Positions 51,047-60,357 of a stretch of DNA of 64,000 bases are shown here, one piece after another. A model generated the notes under the pieces. The model saw only the letters and a program-made list of their open reading frames with translations. It was not told the origin of the DNA and did not search any database. This stretch comes from Spirochaeta sp. UBA5339 (GTDB lineage: Bacteria > Spirochaetota > Spirochaetia > DSM-2461). The first letter of the stretch is position 1; each line of letters begins with the position of its first letter. The stretch spans positions 33,466 to 97,465 of the forward strand of contig DHQL01000008.1 of assembly GCA_002408085.1 (NCBI GenBank), given 5' to 3'. Both the position numbers and the translations under genes were made by a program.

Positions 51047-53413
51047 TTGAATACAACAACACATACCAAGCTAGTATCATTCATCTGGTCTATTGCCGAT
51101 GATTGCCTCAGAGACATATATGTCCGGGGGAAATATAGAGATGTTATACTCCCCATGGTGGTCTTGAGAAGATTAGACGCCCTACTGGAAGAGACCAAAG
51201 AAAAAGTTCTGGAAGAAGCCAAGTTCCAGAAGACGGAACTAGAAGTCTCAGAGTGGGATGAAAAGGGAATGCAGGATGCCAGCGGCTATGTATTCTTCAA
51301 TACAAGCAAATGGACCATGCAGAAATTGAAAGATACTGCCAGCAACAACCAGGCATTGCTATTGGCGAACTTTCAGGAGTACCTTGACGGCTACTCTCAC
51401 AATGTTAAGGAGATCATTGAAAAATTCAAACTTGTAAGCCAGATCAAGCATATGGCATCAAAAGATGTTCTTCTCGATGTACTGGAGAAGTTCACATCCC
51501 CCTATATCAACCTTACCCCTTTTGATAAGGAAGATCCTGATGGAAGGAAACTCCCCGCCCTAACCAATCTGGGAATGGGTTATGTCTTTGAAGAGCTCAT
51601 TCGTAAGTTTAATGAAGAAAACAATGAAGAAGCGGGAGAACACTTTACCCCCCGGGAAGTTATTGAGCTGATGACCCATCTTGTATTTGATTCAATTAAA
51701 GATAATCTTCCTCCTGTAATGACTATTTATGACCCGGCATGTGGTTCCGGAGGGATGCTTACGGAATCCCAGAATTTCATCAAAGATCCGGAAGGAGCTA
51801 TCAAGGCTACTGGAGATGTCTATCTCTATGGAAAAGAGATAAACGATGAGACTTATGCCATCTGTAAATCAGACATGATGATAAAAGGAAACAATCCGGC
51901 AAACATAAAGGTCGGATCAACCCTCTCAACAGATGAGTTCGCCGGCACCCAATTCGACTTCATGCTTTCCAATCCTCCTTATGGGAAGTCATGGTCTTCT
52001 GATGTGAAAAATATCAAAGATGGCAAACAGATCATCGACACCCGATTTCAGGTCGAATTGAAGAACTACTGGGGCGAAACAGAGACTTGTGATGCCACTC
52101 CCCGATCATCTGATGGTCAATTGCTCTTTCTCATGGAGATGGTCAGCAAGCTGAAACCCCTTTACCAAAGTCCCAATGGGTCCCGGATTGCTTCCGTTCA
52201 TAATGGTTCCAGTCTGTTTACGGGGGATGCTGGTGGTGGAGAGAGCAATATCCGGCGTTATATTATCGAGAATGACCTCCTAGACTGTATTATTCAGTTA
52301 CCGAACAACCTCTTTTACAACACGGGAATCACAACCTATATCTGGCTCTTGAGTAACAACAAAGCCCCCCATCGACAGGGAAAGGTCCAGCTGATCGATG
52401 CGAATCAGATGTACAAGAAGCTCAGGAAAAACCTGGGCGATAAAAACTGCGAGTTCTCCAATGACCATATTGCAAAGATCGTTGAAACATATATCAGTAT
52501 GGAAGAGATATCTCGTGAAATTGATCCTGACTCTCAGGCTGAAATCCCGGGAATAGCTTCCAAGATTTTTGATACGAAAGATTTTGGCTATTATAAAGTC
52601 AGTATTGAACGGCCTAAAAGGCTGAAGGCTCAATTTACAGCGGAAGCCATAAGCTCCCTCAGATTTGATAAATCTCTTAAAGACATTATGAGCTGGGCAT
52701 ATGAAGAGTTTGGAGAAAGAGTCTATACAGATCTTTCCTCTTTGGAAGAGCAGATTCTGTCATACTGTGAAGATAATGATATAGAGCTGACCAGCAAAAA
52801 CAAAAAGTCTTTGTTCAGTCCTCAGACCTGGGATAAGCAGCTTAACCTTGTGAATATTGCCAATGATTTAATGGGGACAATCGGGATAAAGGTATGGTCT
52901 GATTTTAATATTTTCCGGGACAAAGTTAACAGTTATATCAAAGAGAAGAAGATCAAACTGAGTGCTCCGGAGAAAAATACCATTCTTAATGCGGTGAGTT
53001 GGTATGATGCAGAATCTGAAAAGGTTGTTTCCAAGACTCTGAAGTTGAAGGGTAATAAACTGGATGACCTGCTAGCTCATCTTGGTTGTAAAGAAGAGCA
53101 GCTCGCTGATTTCGGTTACTTTTCTACTGGAATACCTGGGGAATACATCATTTATGAATCCGAGACTGATTTGAAAGATGCTGAGAATATCCCATTGAAA
53201 GAGAATATTCATGAATACTTTCTTCAGGAAGTTAATCCTCATGTAGAAGAAGCCTGGATAAATATTGACTCTGTTAAGATTGGTTATGAAATCAGCTTTA
53301 ATAAATATTTCTATCGACATCAGCCTCTCCGTTCTCTTGATGTTGTGAGTCAGGAGATTCTTGAACTGGAAGAACAGAATGAAGGTTTGATTAAAGAGAT
53401 TCTCGGCTTATGA
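51047..53413 (+). CDS. hsdM: Type I restriction-modification DNA methyltransferase subunit
   Basis: The 788-residue protein starts at TTG (AGGAAG upstream). An HsdM N-terminal helical domain ('IADDCLRDIYVRGKYRDVIL') is followed by the N6-adenine methyltransferase core. Motif I is 'DPACGSGGML' (about 229) and motif IV is 'NPPYG' (about 309), preceded by 'GEHFTPREVIELM'. The C-terminal 270 residues are longer than the common HsdM and may contact HsdS/HsdR. It protects host DNA and is part of the restriction complex. It overlaps hsdS as ATGA. Confidence 0.95.
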   Translation: MNTTTHTKLVSFIWSIADDCLRDIYVRGKYRDVILPMVVLRRLDALLEETKEKVLEEAKFQKTELEVSEWDEKGMQDASGYVFFNTSKWTMQKLKDTASNNQALLLANFQEYLDGYSHNVKEIIEKFKLVSQIKHMASKDVLLDVLEKFTSPYINLTPFDKEDPDGRKLPALTNLGMGYVFEELIRKFNEENNEEAGEHFTPREVIELMTHLVFDSIKDNLPPVMTIYDPACGSGGMLTESQNFIKDPEGAIKATGDVYLYGKEINDETYAICKSDMMIKGNNPANIKVGSTLSTDEFAGTQFDFMLSNPPYGKSWSSDVKNIKDGKQIIDTRFQVELKNYWGETETCDATPRSSDGQLLFLMEMVSKLKPLYQSPNGSRIASVHNGSSLFTGDAGGGESNIRRYIIENDLLDCIIQLPNNLFYNTGITTYIWLLSNNKAPHRQGKVQLIDANQMYKKLRKNLGDKNCEFSNDHIAKIVETYISMEEISREIDPDSQAEIPGIASKIFDTKDFGYYKVSIERPKRLKAQFTAEAISSLRFDKSLKDIMSWAYEEFGERVYTDLSSLEEQILSYCEDNDIELTSKNKKSLFSPQTWDKQLNLVNIANDLMGTIGIKVWSDFNIFRDKVNSYIKEKKIKLSAPEKNTILNAVSWYDAESEKVVSKTLKLKGNKLDDLLAHLGCKEEQLADFGYFSTGIPGEYIIYESETDLKDAENIPLKENIHEYFLQEVNPHVEEAWINIDSVKIGYEISFNKYFYRHQPLRSLDVVSQEILELEEQNEGLIKEILGL

Positions 53414-54636
53414 AACCAGTATTAAATAGATATGAAGAATATAAAGAAAGTGGAATTAAATGGATAGGAGAGTGCCCTACCCATTGGGTTCTCAAGAAAT
53501 TTAAACATTTTTTACGTATAAATAATGGACTTGATTATAAAGATGTTCAATCAGAAGAGGGGTATCCTGTAATTGGATCTGGGGGGCAATTTGCATATGC
53601 CCAATCTTATCTATATGATGGGGAGGCTTTATTACTGGGAAGAAAAGGGACTATAGACAATCCTATGTTTATCAATGGAAAATTCTGGCCAGTAGACACC
53701 ATGTTTTATGCAATAAAACATGGTGAAGTCAATATGAAATTTTTATATTATTGTGCAAAAAGAATTCCATTTAGTTTCTATTCAACATCAACTGCTTTAC
53801 CAAGTATGACTCAAAAAGAAATAAATAATCACAAAATTGTAATCCCGAGTTATGCAGAGCAAAGTCAAATAGTAACCTTCCTTGATAGTAAAATTGAGAA
53901 AATTGATAATGCAATCTCTCAAAAAGAGAATCTGATAGAACTTCTAAAAGAACGTAAGCAGACTCTTATCCAGAATGCTGTTACAAAAGGACTCAATCCA
54001 AAAGTTAGAATGAAAAAATCTGGCACTAATTGGATTGGAGATATTCCGGAGCACTGGGAAATTAAGCGAGGAAAATACGTTTTTACTGAAATAGATGAAC
54101 GATCTGAAGAAGGAAATGAAGAGCTATTATCTGTTTCACATATGACTGGAGTAACACCTAGATCTGAAAAAGAAGTGAATATGTTTCTTGCTGAGAGCTA
54201 TATCGGATCAAAAGTCTGTAGACCTGGAGATCTCGTCTATAACATTATGTGGGCTTGGATGGGTGCTTTAGGGGTTGCACATCAAGTCGGTATTGTAAGT
54301 CCATCATATGGTGTTTACCGATTATTCGACAAAGATACTTTTAATCCATCATTCTTAGAATATCTGTTAAAAACAGTCCCTTATATTGAATATTATAATA
54401 GGATTTCAACAGGTTTACATTCATCCCGTTTGCGATTCTACTCTCATATGTTTATGAATATGAGGATTATTATCCCACCAATCAAGGAACAGAATCAAAT
54501 TGTAGATTTTATTAAAGATGAATCAGATCGATATAATATTTCTATAAGTAACAATCTAAGCCAAATCGATAGATTAAAAGAATATAAATCATCTCTTATC
54601 GATTCAGCCGTAACAGGAAAAATAAAGGTGGAATAG
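53410..54636 (+). CDS. hsdS: Type I restriction-modification specificity subunit
   Basis: 408 residues with two target recognition domains. Each half begins with a 'GIKWIGECPTHW' / 'GTNWIGDIPEHW' signature and ends in a coiled coil ('IDNAISQKENLIELLKERKQ' and 'ISNNLSQIDRLKEYKSSLID'). This gives a bipartite target that cannot be read from sequence. The start overlaps hsdM (ATGA), and the next gene begins right after its stop. Confidence 0.95.
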   Translation: MKPVLNRYEEYKESGIKWIGECPTHWVLKKFKHFLRINNGLDYKDVQSEEGYPVIGSGGQFAYAQSYLYDGEALLLGRKGTIDNPMFINGKFWPVDTMFYAIKHGEVNMKFLYYCAKRIPFSFYSTSTALPSMTQKEINNHKIVIPSYAEQSQIVTFLDSKIEKIDNAISQKENLIELLKERKQTLIQNAVTKGLNPKVRMKKSGTNWIGDIPEHWEIKRGKYVFTEIDERSEEGNEELLSVSHMTGVTPRSEKEVNMFLAESYIGSKVCRPGDLVYNIMWAWMGALGVAHQVGIVSPSYGVYRLFDKDTFNPSFLEYLLKTVPYIEYYNRISTGLHSSRLRFYSHMFMNMRIIIPPIKEQNQIVDFIKDESDRYNISISNNLSQIDRLKEYKSSLIDSAVTGKIKVE

Positions 54637-55782
54637 ATGTATCTCATTAACAAAGAATCCAATCGAATAGCCCCTATTACACAACAAAAGTTCTCCGAAC
54701 TTGGATTTAAAGAACGCGATCACCTTCAGGAATGGCTTGCCAATCAGCCTGATGCTTTGGGGGAAGAACTTCTTATTATCCAGAAAGAGTTCGATGGTTT
54801 TGATGATACAAAAGAGCGTCTTGATTTATTGGCTCTGGATAAAAGTGGGAATCTGGTCATCATTGAAAATAAACTGGATGACAGCGGCAGGGATGTTGTG
54901 TGGCAAGCCCTCAAATATGCCTCCTACTGTGCCAGCCTGACAAAAGCTCAGATTGTTGAGATCTTCCAAGCATACTTAAATCGATATAAATCAAATAGTG
55001 TAGAAGAAACCAGACCAGAAGCTGCTAATGTCATATGCGACTTTCTGGAGATTCCTGAATTTGATGAAGCCAAACTCAATCTGGGCTATAGTCAGCGTAT
55101 CCTTTTTGTTGCAGCGAACTTCCGCAAAGAAGTAACTAGTACGGCTCTATGGCTTATAGGTCAGGGGATCGATATCAAGTGCTTCAAGGTAACGCCTTTT
55201 GCTCTTGAAGAGCAACTTCTTCTCAATGTTGAGCAGATCATCCCCACACCGGAAGCACAGGAAATGATGATCGGAATCAATGCTAAAGAAGCTGAAGAGA
55301 AGAATACTGATGTGACTGTAAAAAGTCGACACAATATACGTAGGAAATACTGGGAAAAGCTTCTGGACATTTTTCAAGATAGCAACTGTTCTCTTTATGA
55401 TAATATTAATGCAAGTAAGGATCATTGGCTTTCAGCCGGTTCAGGTGTCAGTGGTTGCCCTTTCTCACTTATCTTCAGTAAAACGGAATTGCGTGTTGAA
55501 TTGAATTTTGCAAAGTCTGTCAAAGAAGAGAATAAGTTCCTCTTTGATCAGATCTATTTACAGAAAGATAAATTTGAAGCTGAATTTGGAAACTCATTGG
55601 AATGGTTACGGCTCGATGATAAGAAATCAAGTCGTATTCAGTATGCAGTGCCAGCAGATGGATATACACAGGAAAAATGGGATCATTGGATTCAGTGGCA
55701 TCTAGAACATATGAAGAAGCTAGAAAGTACTTTCAGAAAAACTTTGAGTGAGACTGCCCAAAAGATGAAGATGAAATTATAG
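54637..55782 (+). CDS. DUF4268 protein with PD-(D/E)XK-type N-terminus, inserted in the R-M operon
   Basis: The 381-residue protein has an N-terminal nuclease-like fold: 'ERLDLLALDKSGNLVIIENK' supplies an Asp and an E-x-K pair as in NucS/RecB-type PD-(D/E)XK enzymes. The C-terminal 150 residues match DUF4268 ('RRKYWEKLLDIFQDSN' and 'FSLIFSKTELRVELNF'). Its ATG follows the hsdS stop directly, and hsdR starts 49 bp downstream. Homologues are often found inside type I loci; the role is unsettled (anti-phage nuclease or regulator of restriction). Confidence 0.82.
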   Translation: MYLINKESNRIAPITQQKFSELGFKERDHLQEWLANQPDALGEELLIIQKEFDGFDDTKERLDLLALDKSGNLVIIENKLDDSGRDVVWQALKYASYCASLTKAQIVEIFQAYLNRYKSNSVEETRPEAANVICDFLEIPEFDEAKLNLGYSQRILFVAANFRKEVTSTALWLIGQGIDIKCFKVTPFALEEQLLLNVEQIIPTPEAQEMMIGINAKEAEEKNTDVTVKSRHNIRRKYWEKLLDIFQDSNCSLYDNINASKDHWLSAGSGVSGCPFSLIFSKTELRVELNFAKSVKEENKFLFDQIYLQKDKFEAEFGNSLEWLRLDDKKSSRIQYAVPADGYTQEKWDHWIQWHLEHMKKLESTFRKTLSETAQKMKMKL

Positions 55783-55831
55783 TGTAAATAAGGAATATTA
55801 TTGAGCAAACAAGCATCAATAGGAGAACCGG

Positions 55832-58800
55832 ATGAGATCAAAAACTAATGAACAATCCCTTGAAGCATCAATTGAGAAAGTTTTAGTCGGTCATACAATC
55901 GAAGAGTTAAAGGAGTCATCATCTCCTGACGGTTCGAGAGAAGTCCCTGTCAGTACTTATCCAAGCCATGGTTACGAAATGGGCTTTCCCCATGACTATG
56001 ACAAACAGTTTGCCATTGATAAGAGGAAGTTCTGGAAATTTCTTGAATCCACACAGTCTGAGGAAATCGAAAAGCTGAAACGATTTCCCGATTGGCAAGC
56101 TAAGATACTTGATCGCTATAATAAGATGATCAAAAAGTATGGTGTTGTCGAACTTTTGAGAAATGGATTGGAAGTAGAAGATGCAGAGTTTATTCTGTTT
56201 TATCCAGCTCCACAGAAGTCCTCGGGTTCAAAAGTTATAGATCAATTCAATTCAAATATATTTTCAGAAACAAGGCAGTTACAGTATTCCATAGATAATC
56301 CTAGAGAAGAGATCGATATGGTCCTCTTCATTAACGGAATCCCCATAGTTACAATCGAGTTAAAGAATCCCTGGACTGGCCAGAATGCAAAATACCATGG
56401 GATTAAGCAATACAAACATGACCGGGACAACAGACAGCCCCTTCTAAACTTTGCCCGCTGTATCGTCCACATGGCGGTTGATACCAATGAAGTCCATATG
56501 GCGACAAAGCTCAACGGAGATAAATCCTTTTTTCTCCCCTTTAACAAGGGAAACAATGACGGTAAGGGAAATCCTGTAAATCCAAACGGACATAGAACCG
56601 CATATTTGTGGGAAGATGTATTAACTAAAAAAAGTCTTGCTAATCTGATATTCCATTTTGTACGTCTGGATGGAAAAAAGTCAGACCCCCTAAATACCAG
56701 GACACTCTTTTTCCCCCGATATCACCAGATGGATGTAGTCAGAAAGATCATCAATTCCTGTGAATCAAAAGGTGTTGGTCAGAGTTATTTAATACAGCAT
56801 TCCGCTGGTTCCGGCAAATCCAATTCTATAACATGGTCTGCCTTTCAGTTAATTGAAACCTACCCTGACTCAGAGGATCTTCCAGGCTCTCATGGAATTG
56901 AATATCCACTATTCGACTCTGTTATCGTTGTAACAGACAGAACACTTTTAAATAAACAGCTTAAAGAGAATATTAAGAGCTTCTCTCAAATTAAAAACAT
57001 CGTAGCAAAAGTTGATTCTTCCTCAGATCTGAAGGGGGCCATGGAATCCGGGAAAAAGATCATTGTTACCACAATCCAGAAATTCCCTTATATAGCTGAT
57101 GGTATACAGGATCTGAGTAATAAACGGTTTGCTGTAATTATTGATGAGGCCCACAGCTCCCAGTCCGGAACCTTATCGTCAAGTCTCAATCAATCTCTCG
57201 GGAATGATGTGGAAGAAGACATTGATATTGATGATTACATCCTCGAAACTATCCGAACCCGAAAGATGAGTAAAAACGCCTCCTTCATGGCTTTTACCGC
57301 CACACCCAAAAACTCGACCCTGGAACGATTTGGAACAAAACAAGCTGATGGAAAGTTTAAACCATTTCATCTCTACTCTATGAAGCAGGCTATAGAAGAA
57401 GAGTTTATTCTGGATGTCATTTCCAACTACACAACCTATCGAAGCTACTATGAGATCAAAAAATCTATAGAAGAGAACCCGTTATTTGATACAGCCAAAG
57501 CTCAGAAGAAGTTGAAAGCTTACGTTGAGAAGCATGAAAGAACCATTGAGATAAAAGCAGAGATAATGCTTGATCACTTCATAGACAATGTCGTTAATCC
57601 CAAGAAATTGAAGGGTAAAGCAAAGGCAATAATTGCATCTCAAAGTATTGAGTCGGCAATCAGATACTATCAAGCCGTCAAGAACCTTTTAAAAGCAAGG
57701 GGTAATCCATTCCGCATTGCCATAGCTTTTTCCGGGAAGAAAACTGTAGACGGTATTGAATACACAGAAGAAAGTATAAATGATCTTCCTGCAGTTCTGG
57801 ATACTGCAAAGCCTACAGATCCGGATTATATTTCAGATAAGCTGGCACGGTATTTTGACATGGACCAGTACAGGATTCTGATTGTTGCAAATAAATATTT
57901 AACTGGGTTTGACCAGCCCAAACTAACAACCATGTATGTCGACAAGAAGCTCCAAAATGTTTTAGCGGTTCAAGCTCTGTCCAGGCTTAATCGGGCTAAT
58001 CAGAAACTGGGGAAAAGGACAGAGGATCTCTTTGTTCTGGATTTCTTCAACAGCGTTGAGGATATCAAAGCAGCCTTTGATCCCTTCTATACATCAACAA
58101 GTCTCAGCAAAGCAACAGATGTCAATGTATTACATGATCTCAAGGATCATCTTGATGATGTCGGTGTGTATGAATGGCATGAAGTTGAAGAATTTAATGA
58201 GAAGTTTTTCAAAAAGGCTGATCGAGAGGAATTTGCTCCAATATTGGATGTGGCAGCTGATCGGTTTAATCATGACCTTGAATTGTCTGATGAAGATAAA
58301 GCAGATTACAAAATTAAGGCCAAGCAGTTTGTTAAAATCTACAGACAAGTAGCTGCCATCATGGAATTCGAAATGGTCAAATGGGAAAAGCTTCATTGGT
58401 TTCTTAAGTTCCTCATTCCTGATCTTAACGTTACTGATTCGGAAGCTGATGCTCTGGATGAGCTTATGAACTCTGTGGATCTTTCCACCTATGGTATTGA
58501 GAGAACCAAATTGGGATACACGATTGGTTTAGATGCTTCTGAGACTGAAGTTGATCCGGCGAATCCTAATCCCAGAGGTGCTCATGGAACTGATGAGCAA
58601 TTTGATCCTCTTGATGAAATAATCAAGAACTTCAATGAGAGATATTTCCAGGGCTGGGAGGCGACTCCAGAAGAGCAAAGGGTTAAACTGATAGCCCTCA
58701 ACCGACGAATCGTGGAACACCCTGACTATTCTGCGAAAGTCTTAAACAATCCCGATCTACAGAATCGGGATCTGGCTTTTAATAAGATTATCGAAGAAGT

Positions 58801-58930
58801 TGTCGCCAGTATGAGACGGCAGGAGATTGATTTCTACAGGATGTATGCGAAGGATGATGCTTTCAAGCAGGCGATTATTTCTACTATGAAAGAGATGAGT
58901 TCTCAGAGTCCAACAGTTGCTAATCCATAG
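55832..58930 (+). CDS. hsdR: Type I restriction enzyme endonuclease/translocase subunit
   Basis: 1032 residues. The N-terminal nuclease has 'IDMVLFINGIPIVTIELKNP' at about 161-180. The SF2 motor has Walker A 'QHSAGSGKSNSITW' (about 325), DEAH box 'VIIDEAHSSQ' (about 437), motif III 'AFTATPK' (about 489) and motif VI 'VQALSRLNRANQ'. The C-terminal helical region binds HsdM/S. AGGAG precedes the ATG. Full length and without visible damage, so the system is probably active. Confidence 0.95.
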   Translation: MRSKTNEQSLEASIEKVLVGHTIEELKESSSPDGSREVPVSTYPSHGYEMGFPHDYDKQFAIDKRKFWKFLESTQSEEIEKLKRFPDWQAKILDRYNKMIKKYGVVELLRNGLEVEDAEFILFYPAPQKSSGSKVIDQFNSNIFSETRQLQYSIDNPREEIDMVLFINGIPIVTIELKNPWTGQNAKYHGIKQYKHDRDNRQPLLNFARCIVHMAVDTNEVHMATKLNGDKSFFLPFNKGNNDGKGNPVNPNGHRTAYLWEDVLTKKSLANLIFHFVRLDGKKSDPLNTRTLFFPRYHQMDVVRKIINSCESKGVGQSYLIQHSAGSGKSNSITWSAFQLIETYPDSEDLPGSHGIEYPLFDSVIVVTDRTLLNKQLKENIKSFSQIKNIVAKVDSSSDLKGAMESGKKIIVTTIQKFPYIADGIQDLSNKRFAVIIDEAHSSQSGTLSSSLNQSLGNDVEEDIDIDDYILETIRTRKMSKNASFMAFTATPKNSTLERFGTKQADGKFKPFHLYSMKQAIEEEFILDVISNYTTYRSYYEIKKSIEENPLFDTAKAQKKLKAYVEKHERTIEIKAEIMLDHFIDNVVNPKKLKGKAKAIIASQSIESAIRYYQAVKNLLKARGNPFRIAIAFSGKKTVDGIEYTEESINDLPAVLDTAKPTDPDYISDKLARYFDMDQYRILIVANKYLTGFDQPKLTTMYVDKKLQNVLAVQALSRLNRANQKLGKRTEDLFVLDFFNSVEDIKAAFDPFYTSTSLSKATDVNVLHDLKDHLDDVGVYEWHEVEEFNEKFFKKADREEFAPILDVAADRFNHDLELSDEDKADYKIKAKQFVKIYRQVAAIMEFEMVKWEKLHWFLKFLIPDLNVTDSEADALDELMNSVDLSTYGIERTKLGYTIGLDASETEVDPANPNPRGAHGTDEQFDPLDEIIKNFNERYFQGWEATPEEQRVKLIALNRRIVEHPDYSAKVLNNPDLQNRDLAFNKIIEEVVASMRRQEIDFYRMYAKDDAFKQAIISTMKEMSSQSPTVANP

Positions 58931-58940
58931 TTGATTCTTC

Positions 58941-58968
58941 TTACTGCAGAATTATAGTTCTGCAGTGA
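58941..58968. repeat. Inverted repeat downstream of hsdR
   Basis: TTACTGCAGAA-TTATAG-TTCTGCAGTGA. Same arms as the dyad at 50820-50847 with one mismatch at the outer edge and a different loop. It begins 10 bp after the hsdR stop. Rest of the gap to 59217: AT-rich, probably holding the promoter of the DUF262 cassette; no gene seen. Confidence 0.85.
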
Positions 58969-59217
58969 GATCCTTATTATTGTTTTCTGAGTAAATCATT
59001 ATATACAAAAGAAATGTTGGATATTTTGTTGTAATCTAAAAGTTATGTAGTCAGATAATGTATATTTATGTCGTGAGGTGGTAATTTACCTGAGGTATTT
59101 TATTTATGTTCACCAACAAATATTTATAATATGCTAATATGAGGTTATTCCTCGAGATACTATATCAAATATCTAAATTTATGAGTTGGACAGTTTTGAG
59201 ATTTAGGAGTTATATCC

Positions 59218-60357
59218 GTGACAAGTAATGAAAACCAGTCTGAAATCGAAGGCTACGAAGATCAATCCGGTGAATCCTTGGATCTTGGAGAATATCCTAT
59301 TGAAAGTTTATTGATTAGACAGGAAGCAAGAACTATAAGCGGTGTAATCAGTAGAATTGAGAAACAACGGTATATTTTAGATCCAGATTTCCAAAGAGAA
59401 TATATTTGGGATACAAAAAAAGCTAGTAAATTGATTGAGTCTGTCCTGATGAGAATACCAATTCCTGTATTCTATCTTGCTGAAAGAGAAGATGGAAAAG
59501 TGATTATTGTTGATGGTCTTCAAAGACTGACATCTTTTTTTAGGTATGTTAATAATAAGTTTAGTCTTACTGATTTAGTTAATGAGAATCTAAATACTAA
59601 GAAATTCTCTGAGTTACCAATAGCTTACCAGGAGCGGATTGAGGATACAAATTTAATATTCTATTTGATAGATCCTAAAGTACCCGAAAAAGTCAGACTT
59701 GATATTTTTGATCGTGTAAATAGTGGTGTCCCATTAACTAGGCAGCAGATGAGAAATAGTTTATTTAATGGTAACTCAACTCGTTGGTTAAGAGATATGG
59801 CTGGAAAGCAAATATTTAAAGATGTCACAACATCTGAAAGTAGTTTAAATCCTAAGCTTATGAGAGACCGAGAGTTTATAAATCGTTTTTGTGCTTTCCT
59901 TTTAATTGGAGAGCAGGAGTATTCAAATCCAGAAACGATTAAGGGTGATATGGATACTTTCCTTGCTTCCGCTCTTAAAAAAATGAATGCTATGTCATCA
60001 AATGATCTCCATGTCCTAGAAAAAGTTTTCTTAAGAAGTATGGAGAATAATTACACAATCTTTCATAATTATGCCTTTAGAAGGCATAATTCTCTTCGTG
60101 AATCAAGGAGTGTAATCAATGCCTCGTTATTCGATGTCTTTTCAGTGATTATGTCATATATTCCTATTGATAGAGTAAAACAAGATAGCAAAATATTGCA
60201 TGAAAAATTTGTTGAACTTATGCACGATAAAAACTTTATCCAGTCAATTACTTCAGGTACAAGTGATGTAAAAAATGTAAAGACCAGATTCGGCATCGCT
60301 AAAGAGAAATATAAAGGATACTTTGATGATAAACTTATTACATTTAAAACGATTTAA
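59218..60357 (+). CDS. DUF262 (GmrSD-like/ParB-fold) protein
   Basis: 379 residues starting at GTG (AGGAG nine bases ahead). The DUF262 motifs are plain: 'RYILDPDFQREYIWDTKKAS', 'IPIPVFYLAEREDGKVIIVD', 'GLQRLTSFFRYV' and 'FDRVNSGVPLTRQQMRN'. The IVDGLQR segment is the NTP-dependent catalytic loop of the ParB-like fold, seen in the GmrS half of the type IV enzyme GmrSD. DUF1524/HNH is absent. It is the first gene of a three-gene cassette; the next gene begins inside its 3' end. Confidence 0.88.
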   Translation: MTSNENQSEIEGYEDQSGESLDLGEYPIESLLIRQEARTISGVISRIEKQRYILDPDFQREYIWDTKKASKLIESVLMRIPIPVFYLAEREDGKVIIVDGLQRLTSFFRYVNNKFSLTDLVNENLNTKKFSELPIAYQERIEDTNLIFYLIDPKVPEKVRLDIFDRVNSGVPLTRQQMRNSLFNGNSTRWLRDMAGKQIFKDVTTSESSLNPKLMRDREFINRFCAFLLIGEQEYSNPETIKGDMDTFLASALKKMNAMSSNDLHVLEKVFLRSMENNYTIFHNYAFRRHNSLRESRSVINASLFDVFSVIMSYIPIDRVKQDSKILHEKFVELMHDKNFIQSITSGTSDVKNVKTRFGIAKEKYKGYFDDKLITFKTI

